From contig NZ_AFPK01000044.1 of NCBI RefSeq assembly GCF_000220525.1, positions 62,001 to 126,000 of the forward strand: a stretch of 64,000 bases of DNA. Direction: 5' to 3'. A model generated the notes under the pieces. It saw only the letters and a list, made by a program, of their open reading frames with translations, did no database searches and was not told where the DNA came from. The stretch is from Ochrovirga pacifica. GTDB lineage: Bacteria; Bacteroidota; Bacteroidia; Flavobacteriales; Flavobacteriaceae. Positions 26,192 through 35,540 of this stretch are shown here, one piece after another. A program made the translations under genes and the position numbers. Each line of letters starts with the position of its first letter. The first letter of the stretch is position 1.

Positions 26192-27576
26192 TGAGAAAAT
26201 TTTATGCACTTGCACTCCTCTTATTTTCTGTCGCCACATTTGCTCAAGAAAAAAAAGAGGAAGTGTTGACTTATAAGGAGTTTATATACAATGTAATTAG
26301 CCAGCACCCTATAGCCAAAAGTGCTGAGCTTAAAGAATTATCGGCAAAAGCAAAATTATTAAATGCCAAAGGTGGATTTGATCCAACACTAACGTCTACT
26401 GTGGATCAAAAAGAATTTGACCAAAAAGAATACTATAGTATTTTTAAAAATAAAGTAACTATTCCAACTCCTATCGGAGTAGATGTAACTGGGGGTTTTG
26501 ACAATAACAGTGGGTATTATTTAAATAATGAAAATAGAACAACCAACAAAGGGTTATGGAGCGTAGGTTTAGAGGTAAATGTACTACAAGGTTTGTTAAC
26601 CAACCAACGTAGAACAGATTTAAAAATAGCCAAAGTGTATCAAGAAGTAGCTAAAAATCAGCAAATGCAGATGTTAAACGAGCTGATTTACAACGCCTCT
26701 AAAGCTTATATAGACTGGCAGCAATATGCTTCTATTTACGAATTTTTACAGAATACAATCAAACTGAGTCACCTTTACTTAAAAAACACCAAAAGTGCTT
26801 TAGAAAATGGAGAGAAAACAGCCATTGATACCTTAGAAGCTCGTGTGTACTTACAAAACAATCTTATTCACATAGAAAAATACCGTCAGTTGTTATTAGA
26901 AAAAAAGCTAAAGGTAGAAAACCATATGTGGTTAGACGACATGCCTGTTCAAATACAAAAGCACGTTATTCCAGAAAGAAACAGCATCTCTACCAACACC
27001 AACATCAATCTGTCTGACAACTTAGATAGTATTCCCATTATTGCCGAAAAAAGAGCAAAAAAACAACAGCTGATTTTAGAGCAAAAAATGAATAGAGAAA
27101 AGCTAAAACCTAAGCTAAAAGTAAAATACAATTACCTACTGGGTACCACGGACGAGTCACTAAGACCCATGTACGATGTAGACAACTACAAATGGGGAGC
27201 GAGTCTTACGTTTCCACTTTTTTTTAGAAAAGAATTGGGAAAATTAAAGCAAAGTAAGTATAAAATTGATGAAATTGATTACGAGATATCTTACAAAAAG
27301 ACAGAAGTTAAAAACAAAATCTTAGCCAACAAACAAAATCAATTAGCTTTGGTAAAACAAATTGATTTGTTAGAAAAAAACGTGCAAGGATATGAACGAC
27401 TGTTAGATGCAGAATCTCAACGTTTTGAATACGGAGAAAGCTCTTTATTTTTAATTAACAAAAGACAAGAAAAATTGATTGAATCTGAACTAAAACTGTT
27501 AGACACACAAAACAAACTCATTACCAATTATTTAGATTTTTTACTTTTAACCAACCACATCGTTCCACAAGAATAG
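26191..27576 (+). CDS. TolC family outer-membrane channel
   Basis: This 461-residue outer-membrane efflux protein has a signal peptide (MRKFYALALLLFSVATFA) and two repeats rich in long helices, separated by strand segments (around LTSTVDQKEF and LKVKYNYLLGTT), as expected for the TolC beta-barrel plus alpha tunnel. It completes the ABC/HlyD/TolC set and shares the TAATG stop/start with the HlyD gene, so the three are translated together. No protease-type or calcium-repeat substrate is encoded nearby. Confidence 0.92.
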   Translation: MRKFYALALLLFSVATFAQEKKEEVLTYKEFIYNVISQHPIAKSAELKELSAKAKLLNAKGGFDPTLTSTVDQKEFDQKEYYSIFKNKVTIPTPIGVDVTGGFDNNSGYYLNNENRTTNKGLWSVGLEVNVLQGLLTNQRRTDLKIAKVYQEVAKNQQMQMLNELIYNASKAYIDWQQYASIYEFLQNTIKLSHLYLKNTKSALENGEKTAIDTLEARVYLQNNLIHIEKYRQLLLEKKLKVENHMWLDDMPVQIQKHVIPERNSISTNTNINLSDNLDSIPIIAEKRAKKQQLILEQKMNREKLKPKLKVKYNYLLGTTDESLRPMYDVDNYKWGASLTFPLFFRKELGKLKQSKYKIDEIDYEISYKKTEVKNKILANKQNQLALVKQIDLLEKNVQGYERLLDAESQRFEYGESSLFLINKRQEKLIESELKLLDTQNKLITNYLDFLLLTNHIVPQE

Positions 27577-27583
27577 CAACATT

Positions 27584-28042
27584 ATGTTAAAAAAAACGCT
27601 CCTTTTTCTTTTACTAAATTTTGCCGCTTTGGGCTTGGGGAGTTTGGTTACCAAAAATGGAGTTGCCTCTGAATGGTATCAGCAGCTAAACAAAGCTCCG
27701 TGGACACCGCCAGGCTACTTGTTTGGAATTGCATGGTCTGTTATTATGATTTGTTTTGCTGTCTATATAGCAAAAATTATTACTTCTAAAACCTCTGTTC
27801 GTTTTGCGATAATACTCTATATTTTTCAGTGGATTTTAAATACAAGTTGGAACTACGTCTTTTTTTACTACCATCTGGATGTTATTGGGTTGTTTGTAAT
27901 TGTAAGCTTAACCCTTGTAATATTTACTTTTTTAATTAAATACTACAAATTGATTCAATTCTATAGCTTATGGATTGCTCCTTATCTTATTTGGCTATTA
28001 ATTGCTACTTCTTTAAATGCTTATATTGTATTTATGAACTAG
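27584..28042 (+). CDS. TspO/MBR family protein
   Basis: TspO is a five-helix membrane protein that binds tetrapyrroles such as protoporphyrin IX and is associated with light- and oxygen-dependent regulation. This 152-residue protein carries the family landmarks: GSLVTKNG, the PWTPPGYLFGIAWSVIM loop-helix, the tryptophan-rich NTSWNYVFF and PYLIWLLIATSLNAYI. It lies 7 bases after the TolC gene, but its function fits better with the light/redox genes found about 8 kb to the left. Confidence 0.92.
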   Translation: MLKKTLLFLLLNFAALGLGSLVTKNGVASEWYQQLNKAPWTPPGYLFGIAWSVIMICFAVYIAKIITSKTSVRFAIILYIFQWILNTSWNYVFFYYHLDVIGLFVIVSLTLVIFTFLIKYYKLIQFYSLWIAPYLIWLLIATSLNAYIVFMN

Positions 28043-28115
28043 TTTAACAAGCATAAGTTTGCTTGCATTTTAAACTTTTAGACAAGCAACTGTTCCAACT
28101 TTCAAAACTTAGAAG

Positions 28116-28123
28116 TACCTTTG
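28116..28123 (+). promoter_or_regulatory. -7 box (TACCTTTG) next to an ATG
   Basis: TACCTTTG fits TAnnTTTG and ends 4 bases before the ATG at 28128, so the transcript would be leaderless. The alternative is that translation begins further inside. Confidence 0.45.
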
Positions 28124-28127
28124 CGGC

Positions 28128-29582
28128 ATGCCAAGAAGAGAACGAAACAAATTTGTAAAAAGAGGTGAAATCATCTCTATTACTATAGAAGACTACGCCT
28201 TTGGAGGAAAAGGAATTGGAAGAATAAAAAATGAAGATGGAGAGTTTGTGGTTTTTGTACCCAATACACTGCCTGGTCAGACCGTAAAAGCACAAATAAA
28301 AAAAACAAGCAAACGCTATGCTGAAGCCAAGTTATTTGAGGTTTTAGAAGCTTCTGAACAAGAAGTGGAAGTTCCTTTTCAAATCATTCCAGGAGCCCCA
28401 TACATTCAATTGCCTATAAACATTCAACATCAATACAAAAAAGAAAGCACCTTAGAACTTTTTAAACGTATCGGTAAGGTGGCAAATATTGAAAATCTTT
28501 TTGATGAATTTATCGCATCACCTGAAGTTTTTCATTATCGCAACAAAATGGAATATGGTTTTTCTGCCATTCGTTATGATTTTGAACAAAAAACAGACGT
28601 AGATGAATTTGCCTTAGGGTTTAAAAAGCGTGGAACATGGTGGTGTACCGAAAATTTAGACAAAGACTCTGGCTTGTTTGATGAGCAAGTAGAAAACAGT
28701 TTAAAAATCATTCGCCAATTCTGTATAGATAGTGGCTTGGAAGCATGGCATGCTCCACAAAAAAAAGGTTTTTTCCGTTACTTTGTGGTTCGTAAAAGTT
28801 ACAAAACCAATCAGGTTTTGTGTAATTTGGTTACTACTTCTCCACAAGTATCTCACTTTAACATGAAAGGATTTGTGAATTTGCTGAGAGATTTATTTGG
28901 AGAGCGTTTGGCAGGATTGATTCACACCACCAACGATGAAATTGGTGATAGAACACTTGCCGTTACTGGAGACGAAACCTTAGTCTATGGAAAAGATACC
29001 TTGGTAGAAAACTTACTAGGATTGAACTTTGAAATATCAATGAAAAGCTTTTTTCAGACCAACCCAAAATCTGCGGAAAAGCTCTATAGCAAAGTCATAG
29101 ACTATGCTTTAGAAAAGGCCGATACTGTAAACGGAAAAATAGTAATGGATTTGTTCTGTGGTACGGGAACTATAGGGCAAATATTGGCTTCTAAAACTAC
29201 CAATACTAAAATAATTGGGGTAGATATTGTAAAAGAAGCCATCATAGATGCAAAAAAAAATGCAACTAGAAATGGGATTAATGGAGTTGATTTTTATGCA
29301 GCCGATGTTGGAAAATTTTTATTAGAATACCCACACTACAAGAGTAAAATAGAAACTATTGTTTTAGATCCACCACGAGCAGGAATTGCTCCAAAAACCT
29401 TAAAAAAAGTCATTCAATTAGGAGCTAGCAGAATGGTCTATGTTTCTTGTAATCCAGCAACACAAGCTAGAGACACCGAAACCTTAATACAAGCTGGTTA
29501 TAAAATTACGAAATTGAGTTTGGTAGATCAATTCCCTCATACTGCACATATAGAAAGTGTGGTATTGTTTGAAAAGGATTAA
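28128..29582 (+). CDS. RNA (uracil-5) methyltransferase, RlmD/TrmA family
   Basis: This SAM-dependent enzyme makes 5-methyluridine in rRNA or tRNA. The 484-residue protein has an N-terminal TRAM-like RNA-binding barrel (about 12-70; AFGGKGIGRI ... VPNTLPGQTVKAQI). The methyltransferase domain has MDLFCGTGTIGQ, LDPPRAGIAPKTLK and the catalytic cysteine in VYVSCNPATQARD. The CxxCxxxC iron-sulfur cysteines expected between TRAM and catalytic domains of RlmD are absent: that stretch reads PGAPYIQLPINIQHQYKK. Homologues are often annotated RlmD, but this is a cluster-free subtype. A -7 box abuts the ATG. Confidence 0.88.
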   Translation: MPRRERNKFVKRGEIISITIEDYAFGGKGIGRIKNEDGEFVVFVPNTLPGQTVKAQIKKTSKRYAEAKLFEVLEASEQEVEVPFQIIPGAPYIQLPINIQHQYKKESTLELFKRIGKVANIENLFDEFIASPEVFHYRNKMEYGFSAIRYDFEQKTDVDEFALGFKKRGTWWCTENLDKDSGLFDEQVENSLKIIRQFCIDSGLEAWHAPQKKGFFRYFVVRKSYKTNQVLCNLVTTSPQVSHFNMKGFVNLLRDLFGERLAGLIHTTNDEIGDRTLAVTGDETLVYGKDTLVENLLGLNFEISMKSFFQTNPKSAEKLYSKVIDYALEKADTVNGKIVMDLFCGTGTIGQILASKTTNTKIIGVDIVKEAIIDAKKNATRNGINGVDFYAADVGKFLLEYPHYKSKIETIVLDPPRAGIAPKTLKKVIQLGASRMVYVSCNPATQARDTETLIQAGYKITKLSLVDQFPHTAHIESVVLFEKD

Positions 29583-29629
29583 CTAACTTTAAGCCATCGA
29601 TCGGTTTTATGTAATATAGCAACACAGTC

Positions 29630-30172
29630 ATGGGAAAAAAATTCACAGAAATTAGCAAAGAGCATCAAGAGTTCATTAGCAAACAACCTCTCTTTTTTGT
29701 TGGGACTGCAGCCGCTGAAGGTCGTGTAAATGTATCTCCAAAAGGAATGGATTCGTTTCGAGTACTAAATGCCAACAAAATTGCATGGCTCAACCTAACG
29801 GGAAGCGGTAATGAAACAGCCGCGCACCTATTGCAAAATGAGCGAATGACCATTATGTTTTGTGCTTTTGAGGGCAAACCACTGATTTTAAGACTGTACG
29901 GAACGGCTAAAATCTATCATACTAGAGATGCTATTTACCAAGAGTATGTTGATTTATTTCCCAAAACACCAGGCTCACGTCAAATTATTATTATGGATGT
30001 TGATTTGGTACAAAGCTCATGTGGTTTTGCTGTTCCTTTAATGGATTACAAAAAAGATCGCTCGGTATTAAAAGATTGGGCAGAGAAAAAAGGCCCTAAA
30101 AAAATAGAAAACTATTGGGAAGAAAAAAACACTCAAAGTATTGATGGATTTGAAACCAATATTTTAGGTTAA
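29630..30172 (+). CDS. Pyridoxamine 5'-phosphate oxidase family protein
   Basis: This 180-residue protein has the FMN-binding split-barrel pattern of the pyridoxamine-phosphate-oxidase-like family: FVGTAAAEGRVNVSPKGMDSFRVLN at about 22-46, then AWLNLTGSGNETAAHL and MTIMFCAFEGKPLILRLYG. Members bind flavin or act as deazaflavin/FMN enzymes. The real PdxH residues are not evident, so the substrate is unknown. It lies 47 bases after the methyltransferase gene on the same strand. Confidence 0.9.
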   Translation: MGKKFTEISKEHQEFISKQPLFFVGTAAAEGRVNVSPKGMDSFRVLNANKIAWLNLTGSGNETAAHLLQNERMTIMFCAFEGKPLILRLYGTAKIYHTRDAIYQEYVDLFPKTPGSRQIIIMDVDLVQSSCGFAVPLMDYKKDRSVLKDWAEKKGPKKIENYWEEKNTQSIDGFETNILG

Positions 30173-30209
30173 TACAACAATAAAAAAATAGTTGCATTCG
30201 TTTTTTAAG

Positions 30210-30217
30210 TATATTTG
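30210..30217 (+). promoter_or_regulatory. -7 box (TATATTTG) of the oxygenase gene
   Basis: TATATTTG matches TAnnTTTG, with a TTG at 30192-30194 spaced 15 bases upstream, a little shorter than usual. It ends 23 bases before the TTG start codon, supporting that unusual start. Confidence 0.5.
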
Positions 30218-30240
30218 TCCGCTATTTTTTTAATACTTTA

Positions 30241-30870
30241 TTGACAACAAAACACCAATTAGAAGATTGGCTTTTCTGGGTGGATGAGCTATCTCAAAAT
30301 GACTTTGTCATCATTGATAATTTTTTAAATCCAAGTGATTTATTACAAATCAACCAGTTGTTTCAAGAAACTTTGCCAGATTTTACGAAAGCAGGTATTG
30401 GAGCAATCAATGACCACGTGATACGACAAGATATCCGTGGAGACCATACTTATTGGTTAGACAGAAAAAGAGACATATCTATTCCTAACTTTTGGTCTCT
30501 TATAGACGAGAGTATGGCTGTATTTAATCGCTATTGTTATTTAGGTCTTGCAGGATACGAATTTCATTTTGCCAAATATCCTCCAGGAACACTATACAAA
30601 AAGCATTTAGACCAGTTTAGCAACCGTACCAATCGCACAATTACGATGGTTTTGTACTTAAATAAAAATTGGCAAAAAGGCGATGGTGGAGAACTAGAAT
30701 TGTTTTTGGAAAACAACAAAACATTAACAGTAGATCCGATTTTAGGAAGGTGTATTTTCTTTAAAAGTGCTGTTGTACCTCATCGTGTTATTGAAGCAAA
30801 TAAAGACCGATATAGCCTTACAGGTTGGTTTTTGCAACAACCTTCTGCTCTGGGACAAATTCTAGGATAA
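30241..30870 (+). CDS. 2-oxoglutarate/Fe(II)-dependent oxygenase
   Basis: The protein (209 residues) has the double-stranded beta-helix iron site: HLD (HxD) in KKHLDQFSNR, the distal histidine in VVPHRVIE about 60 residues later, and an Arg-containing element after it (RYSLTGWF) for 2-oxoglutarate. It resembles prolyl hydroxylase-like and SM-20-type enzymes, with unknown substrate. It starts with TTG, as the next in-frame methionine would cut away nearly half of the domain, and a -7 box lies 23 bases upstream. Confidence 0.87.
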   Translation: MTTKHQLEDWLFWVDELSQNDFVIIDNFLNPSDLLQINQLFQETLPDFTKAGIGAINDHVIRQDIRGDHTYWLDRKRDISIPNFWSLIDESMAVFNRYCYLGLAGYEFHFAKYPPGTLYKKHLDQFSNRTNRTITMVLYLNKNWQKGDGGELELFLENNKTLTVDPILGRCIFFKSAVVPHRVIEANKDRYSLTGWFLQQPSALGQILG

Positions 30871-30890
30871 ACAACTTAGAATCTTTTTTT
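30859..30890 (+). terminator. Terminator overlapping the end of the oxygenase gene
   Basis: ATTCTAGG (30859-30866) pairs with CTTAGAAT (30875-30882), one wobble, followed by seven T residues. The stem includes the last codons of the gene. Confidence 0.55.
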
Positions 30891-31841
30891 AGAAAAATAG
30901 CTTTTTATAAAACCTAATCCGTAACCAGCCATCTGTGCCAAAGTGGTAAGAATTGTTAAAAACGAAACTGAAATTTCTTTAGTAACCCATAGGGCATTTA
31001 AAAAAAGTAAAGTAAAGTACAAGTAATAAAACGCAATCAGTTGCCAATTACCAAACATAAATAAGGTAGAAGCCGCTACAAAACCTATAATAAAAACACT
31101 TGGAAACCAGTAAGTAATTTTGGCTGTACCTGGATATTTTTTGTTTAATATAGGCCTTGCTGTACCAAACTTAAAAGTCTGTTGATAAAAAGCCTCTAAG
31201 CTTGTTCTTCTTTTATGATATACAAAAGCCTCTTCTATTAGTTGAGTCTCAAAACCTTGATTCCACAATTTAAAAGTCAAATCGATATCTTCTCCGTATT
31301 GCATCCTAGAAAAGCCTCCTGTAGTTTCAAACGCTTTTTTAGAAATTCCAAAATTAAAACTTCTTGGTTGAAACTTTCCTACTCCGTTTTTCTTTCCTCT
31401 AATCCCTCCTGTGGTTAATAAAGAAGTCATAGAAAAATTAATGGCTTTCTGAAAAGATGTAAAGCTAGGATGTGCTTCATCGGGTCCGCCAAAAGCATCC
31501 GTATAGTTTTTTTTGAGAGCTTTGTGTACTTTTTTTAAATAATTAACGGGTACCAAAACGTCGGAGTCTATGACTATAAAATAAGCTCCTAGAGCATGAT
31601 TCATTCCAAAATTACGAGCCATACCAGCCCCTTCATTTTCTGTTACGTAATATTGTATATCCAATCGATCCCTGTAGGCTTGTACCACTTCTTTGGCTGT
31701 ATTTTTAGAACCATCTTCTACAATAACTACCTCAAAAGATTTGTGAAAATCTTGCTTGGTTAAACTGTACAACAAATCATTAATTTCTTCGGGTCTGTTA
31801 TACACAGGTACTATAAAGGAATATACAGGTTCTGGATCCAT
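30876..31841 (-). CDS. Glycosyltransferase family 2, membrane-bound
   Basis: This 321-residue inverting GT-A enzyme transfers a sugar from a nucleotide donor to a glycan or lipid acceptor at the inner membrane. The N-terminus has the family opening PVYNRPEEINDLLYSL and VIVEDGS. The metal-binding DSD in YFIVIDSDVLVPVNYL and a downstream Gly-Glu-Asp (YGEDID) are present. Two or three hydrophobic helices near the C-terminus (about 235-310) anchor it. It follows pyrD by 27 bases on the minus strand. The acceptor is unknown. Confidence 0.92.
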   Translation of the reverse strand: MDPEPVYSFIVPVYNRPEEINDLLYSLTKQDFHKSFEVVIVEDGSKNTAKEVVQAYRDRLDIQYYVTENEGAGMARNFGMNHALGAYFIVIDSDVLVPVNYLKKVHKALKKNYTDAFGGPDEAHPSFTSFQKAINFSMTSLLTTGGIRGKKNGVGKFQPRSFNFGISKKAFETTGGFSRMQYGEDIDLTFKLWNQGFETQLIEEAFVYHKRRTSLEAFYQQTFKFGTARPILNKKYPGTAKITYWFPSVFIIGFVAASTLFMFGNWQLIAFYYLYFTLLFLNALWVTKEISVSFLTILTTLAQMAGYGLGFIKSYFSKKRF

Positions 31842-31868
31842 GTCCGTAAATTTCTTTTAAAATAAGAG

Positions 31869-32909
31869 TTATGTATTTTTTAAAATCGCTTTGTTAATTT
31901 TTTTCACCAAAGCAGGTCCCTCATATATAAATCCAGTATAAACTTGTACCAAATCTGCTCCTACAGCAATTTTCTCTAAAGCATCAGCAGCAGAATGAAT
32001 TCCTCCTACTCCTATAATTGGAAAAGCTTTGTTTGATTTTTCTGCTAAATATTTAATAACAGCTGTACTTCTATCTTTTATAGGTTGTCCGCTTAATCCT
32101 CCATTGCCAATTGCTGCTAGTTGCTGCTTACTTGCTTTTAAACCTTCTCTATTTACTGATGTGTTTGAGGCAATCACTCCATCTAATTTTGTCTCAGCAA
32201 CCAAATCGATAATTTCATCTAGCTGAGTTGTATTTAAATCGGGAGCAATTTTTAACAAAATAGGTCTTTGTTCTTCTTTTGAATTGTTTATTTTTTGTAC
32301 AGCAGCAACTAACTCTAACAAATAATCTTTGTCTTCTAATTTAGCGTGACTGCTTACATTGGGGCAACTTACATTTAGCACAAAGTAATCTACATAAGGA
32401 TGTAATTCTTCAAACACATGACAATAATCTTGGGTATATTGATTTTCAGGAATGCCTGTATTTTTACCGATATTTCCTCCTATAATAATTTTTCCTTCGT
32501 TTTGCTTTAAATTTTCAACAATTTCTTTTACGCCCAAATTATTAAACCCCATACGGTTAATAAGTGCCTTGTCTGCTTTAAGACGAAACAAACGCTTTTT
32601 AGTATTTCCTTCTTGCCCTTTTGGCGTTACCGTTCCTATTTCTACAAAACCAAACCCAAAGTCTGCCAACTGATTAAACAACACGGCATTTTTATCGAAC
32701 CCTGCAGCCAATCCTACAGGATTTTTAAAGCTAATACCAAACAATTCTCGAATCAACCTAGGGTCTTCTATTTTATAAATAGCCTGTGTTAGTGCAGATA
32801 CTCCTGGTATTTTTGATAAAAATTTTAAAGTATCAAAAACAAAATAATGTACTTTCTCGGGGTCAACTTTAAATAATAGGGGGCGAATAATTGTTTTGTA
32901 TAAACTCAT
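31869..32909 (-). CDS. pyrD: Quinone-dependent dihydroorotate dehydrogenase
   Basis: PyrD oxidises dihydroorotate to orotate with FMN and passes electrons to membrane quinones in pyrimidine synthesis. The ATG at 32909 is preferred to 32948, because it gives the class 2 N-terminal membrane-associating helix ([25 protein letters not shown]) directly. The 346-residue protein shows [19 protein letters not shown], the catalytic serine in [13 protein letters not shown] and [10 protein letters not shown]. It heads a two-gene unit with the glycosyltransferase. Confidence 0.96.
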   Translation of the reverse strand: MSLYKTIIRPLLFKVDPEKVHYFVFDTLKFLSKIPGVSALTQAIYKIEDPRLIRELFGISFKNPVGLAAGFDKNAVLFNQLADFGFGFVEIGTVTPKGQEGNTKKRLFRLKADKALINRMGFNNLGVKEIVENLKQNEGKIIIGGNIGKNTGIPENQYTQDYCHVFEELHPYVDYFVLNVSCPNVSSHAKLEDKDYLLELVAAVQKINNSKEEQRPILLKIAPDLNTTQLDEIIDLVAETKLDGVIASNTSVNREGLKASKQQLAAIGNGGLSGQPIKDRSTAVIKYLAEKSNKAFPIIGVGGIHSAADALEKIAVGADLVQVYTGFIYEGPALVKKINKAILKNT

Positions 32910-32982
32910 AATCCTAAATTTTAAACTTGTTCTGTAATTTAAGAACAACGGACTGAAGAATATTACAGTATTCTCCAGTTAT

Positions 32983-33010
32983 AAAAAAGCCTTTACACAG
33001 GTAAAGGCTT
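32983..33010 (-). terminator. Terminator of pheT
   Basis: AAGCCTTTAC (32987-32996), loop ACAG, GTAAAGGCTT (33001-33010) form a perfect 10-bp stem, followed on the minus strand by a T run. Confidence 0.85.
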
Positions 33011-33019
33011 GTAAATAAA

Positions 33020-35446
33020 CTATCTTAACACAGCTTCAAACTGTTTCTGAAACGAGTTTTGGAGCTTGGTCATTATTTTATCTATCTGTTTGTCTTCTAA
33101 GGTTTTGTTCTCGTCTTGTAATACAAAACTCAAAGCGTACGATTTTTTTCCTTCTGGTAATTTATCTCCTTCATATACATCAAACAAATCTACTTCTTTT
33201 AACAAATTCTTTTCCGATTGAAAGGCTGCATTGTACAAATCTTTAAACGCTACTTCTTTGTTTAACAACAAGGCTAAATCTCTTTTTACCAAAGGATATT
33301 TAGGTAATGGACTTACTTTCATTTTTTTGTTTTGAGATACTTTTAGTACCGTATCCCAATTAAAGTCTGCATAAAAAACAGGCTGTTTAATTCCAAATTC
33401 TTTTAGAATTTTAGGACTTACTCTTCCTATATCAACCAAATTCATTTTTCCTAGTCCTAAAGTAATTCCCTCTGCAAACACATCATTTTTTGTTGGAGTA
33501 GTTTTTAAATTTTGATGTCCTAATCTTTCTAAAACTCCTATTACAATAGACTTTAAATAATAAAAGTCTGTAGCTTGACTGGCAGAAATCCAAGTTTCTT
33601 TTGCTCTGTTTCCAGATACAAATAAAGTCAAATGTTTTGCCTCCTCGTATTTTTCTCCATACTTATGATAGGTTTTACCAAATTCGTAAAATTTGATATC
33701 ACTGTTTTTTCTATTGATGTTATAAGCAACCGACTCCAATCCACTAAATAACAAAGACTGTCTCATCACAGCCAAATCGCTACTTAACGGGTTTAGCATT
33801 TCTACATTGTGCTCTGTATTTAAGTTTTCTGACAATGTTACATAAGATGCTTTGGTTAAAGAATTGGCCATGGTTTCGTTAAACCCTTGAACTCTTAACT
33901 GCTCTGCTATGGTGTTTTCTGTTTTTACTCCGTCAAAAATAGAAGGCTCTATAGAAGTGTTTAATTTATGAGAAAATTCTATATTATTATATCCATACAC
34001 ACGTAAAATTTCTTCTACAATATCAGCTTCTCTTTGTACATCAACACGGTAAGAAGGTACTACTAAGCCTAAACCTCCTTCAGTTTCACTATTAATTTTT
34101 ATTTCTAAAGAAGCTAAAATATTTTTGATGGTATCTTTAGACAATTCCTGCCCTATAATTCTAGCAACATTTTGGTAAGAAACAAAAACTTCAAAATCTT
34201 CAATTCTATTAGGATATACCACATCTACATCAGACACTGCTCTACCTCCTGCTACTTCTTGAATTAGCAACGCAGCACGAATCAGTGCGTATTTGGTAAT
34301 GTTCGGATCGATTCCTCGTTCAAAGCGAAAAGAAGCATCGGTATTAAGTCCATGTCTCTTAGCTGTTTTACGAATAGACACAGGGTTGAAATAAGCTGCT
34401 TCTAAAAAGACAGAAGTGGTACGTTCGGTTACTCCAGAATCTAATCCACCTAAAACTCCTGCAATACACATTGGGTTTTCTTCTCCATCACAAATCATTA
34501 AATCTTCTTCGTGCAATTCTCGCTCTACTCCATCCAACGTAGTAAACTTAGTTCCGCTAGGCAAGGTGGTTACCGTTACTTTGTTTCCTATAATTTTATT
34601 GGCATCAAATGCATGCAAAGGTTGCCCTAGCTCATGCAGTACATAATTAGTCACATCAACTACATTGTTGATAGGCTTTACACCAATAGCTTTTAATCTA
34701 TTTTGCAACCATTCTGGAGAATCTTCTACACGAACATCTTTAATGGCTACTCCTGCATATTTAGGAGCTTTTTCAAAATCTTTAACATGGATGTCAATTT
34801 TTAACAAACGTTCATACACATGAAAGTCACTTACCGATGGAGAAATCAGTTCTTTTTGCACACCTTGTTGTAACAATCCTGCTTTTAAATCTCTTGCTAC
34901 TCCTAGGTGACTCATCGCATCAGCTCGGTTAGGAGTTAGTCCTATTTCAAAAACTTCATCTACCTCTATATTAAAAACTTCGGCTGCTGGCGTTCCTGGT
35001 ACTAGAGTATTGTCTAACACCATAATCCCATCATGTCCTGAACCAAGCCCCAGTTCGTCTTCGGCACAAATCATTCCATGGCTTTCTTCTCCTCTTATTT
35101 TTCCTTTTTTTATTTTAAAACCTTCTCCATTTTCATCATACAGAGTAGTGCCTACTGTTGCTACAGGTACTTTTTGGCCGGCAGCTACATTAGGTGCCCC
35201 ACACACCACTTGTATGGGTGTTTCTTTACCTATATTTACAGTAGTTACACTTAGTTTATCTGCATTGGGATGTTTTTCACAAGTCAGTACTTCTCCTACG
35301 ACAACGCCTACCAAACTTCCTTTTATAGATTCAATTTTTTCAATTCCCTCTACTTCCAATCCAAGATCGGTTAACAATTCACCTGTTTGCTCAGCTTCCC
35401 AATCAATTTTGATAAACTGTTTTAACCAATTGTATGATATTTTCAT
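33020..35446 (-). CDS. pheT: Phenylalanine--tRNA ligase beta subunit
   Basis: This 808-residue protein is the beta chain of the heterotetrameric phenylalanyl-tRNA synthetase. It has an N-terminal tRNA-binding (EMAP-like) domain (about 40-150; EVLTCEKHPNADKLSVTTVNIG), B3/B4 editing domain, the B5 domain and a C-terminal anticodon-binding domain (PKYPLVKRDLALLLNKEVAF). The length is typical. pheS is not adjacent, which is common in Bacteroidota. A consensus promoter precedes the gene. Confidence 0.98.
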   Translation of the reverse strand: MKISYNWLKQFIKIDWEAEQTGELLTDLGLEVEGIEKIESIKGSLVGVVVGEVLTCEKHPNADKLSVTTVNIGKETPIQVVCGAPNVAAGQKVPVATVGTTLYDENGEGFKIKKGKIRGEESHGMICAEDELGLGSGHDGIMVLDNTLVPGTPAAEVFNIEVDEVFEIGLTPNRADAMSHLGVARDLKAGLLQQGVQKELISPSVSDFHVYERLLKIDIHVKDFEKAPKYAGVAIKDVRVEDSPEWLQNRLKAIGVKPINNVVDVTNYVLHELGQPLHAFDANKIIGNKVTVTTLPSGTKFTTLDGVERELHEEDLMICDGEENPMCIAGVLGGLDSGVTERTTSVFLEAAYFNPVSIRKTAKRHGLNTDASFRFERGIDPNITKYALIRAALLIQEVAGGRAVSDVDVVYPNRIEDFEVFVSYQNVARIIGQELSKDTIKNILASLEIKINSETEGGLGLVVPSYRVDVQREADIVEEILRVYGYNNIEFSHKLNTSIEPSIFDGVKTENTIAEQLRVQGFNETMANSLTKASYVTLSENLNTEHNVEMLNPLSSDLAVMRQSLLFSGLESVAYNINRKNSDIKFYEFGKTYHKYGEKYEEAKHLTLFVSGNRAKETWISASQATDFYYLKSIVIGVLERLGHQNLKTTPTKNDVFAEGITLGLGKMNLVDIGRVSPKILKEFGIKQPVFYADFNWDTVLKVSQNKKMKVSPLPKYPLVKRDLALLLNKEVAFKDLYNAAFQSEKNLLKEVDLFDVYEGDKLPEGKKSYALSFVLQDENKTLEDKQIDKIMTKLQNSFQKQFEAVLR

Positions 35447-35471
35447 GTGTTCAAAATTCGTTTTCAGTTTG

Positions 35472-35502
35472 CAAATTTACGACTTCAATTAGCAATGTGC
35501 AA
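35472..35502 (-). promoter_or_regulatory. Consensus Bacteroidota promoter of pheT
   Basis: On the minus strand a TTG (35500-35502) is followed after exactly 20 bases by TAAATTTG (35472-35479). This fits the TTG-N17-23-TAnnTTTG pattern and ends 25 bases before the pheT ATG. Confidence 0.65.
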
Positions 35503-35540
35503 TTATCCTATCACAATTTAAACGCATCCTAATTTAAGAG

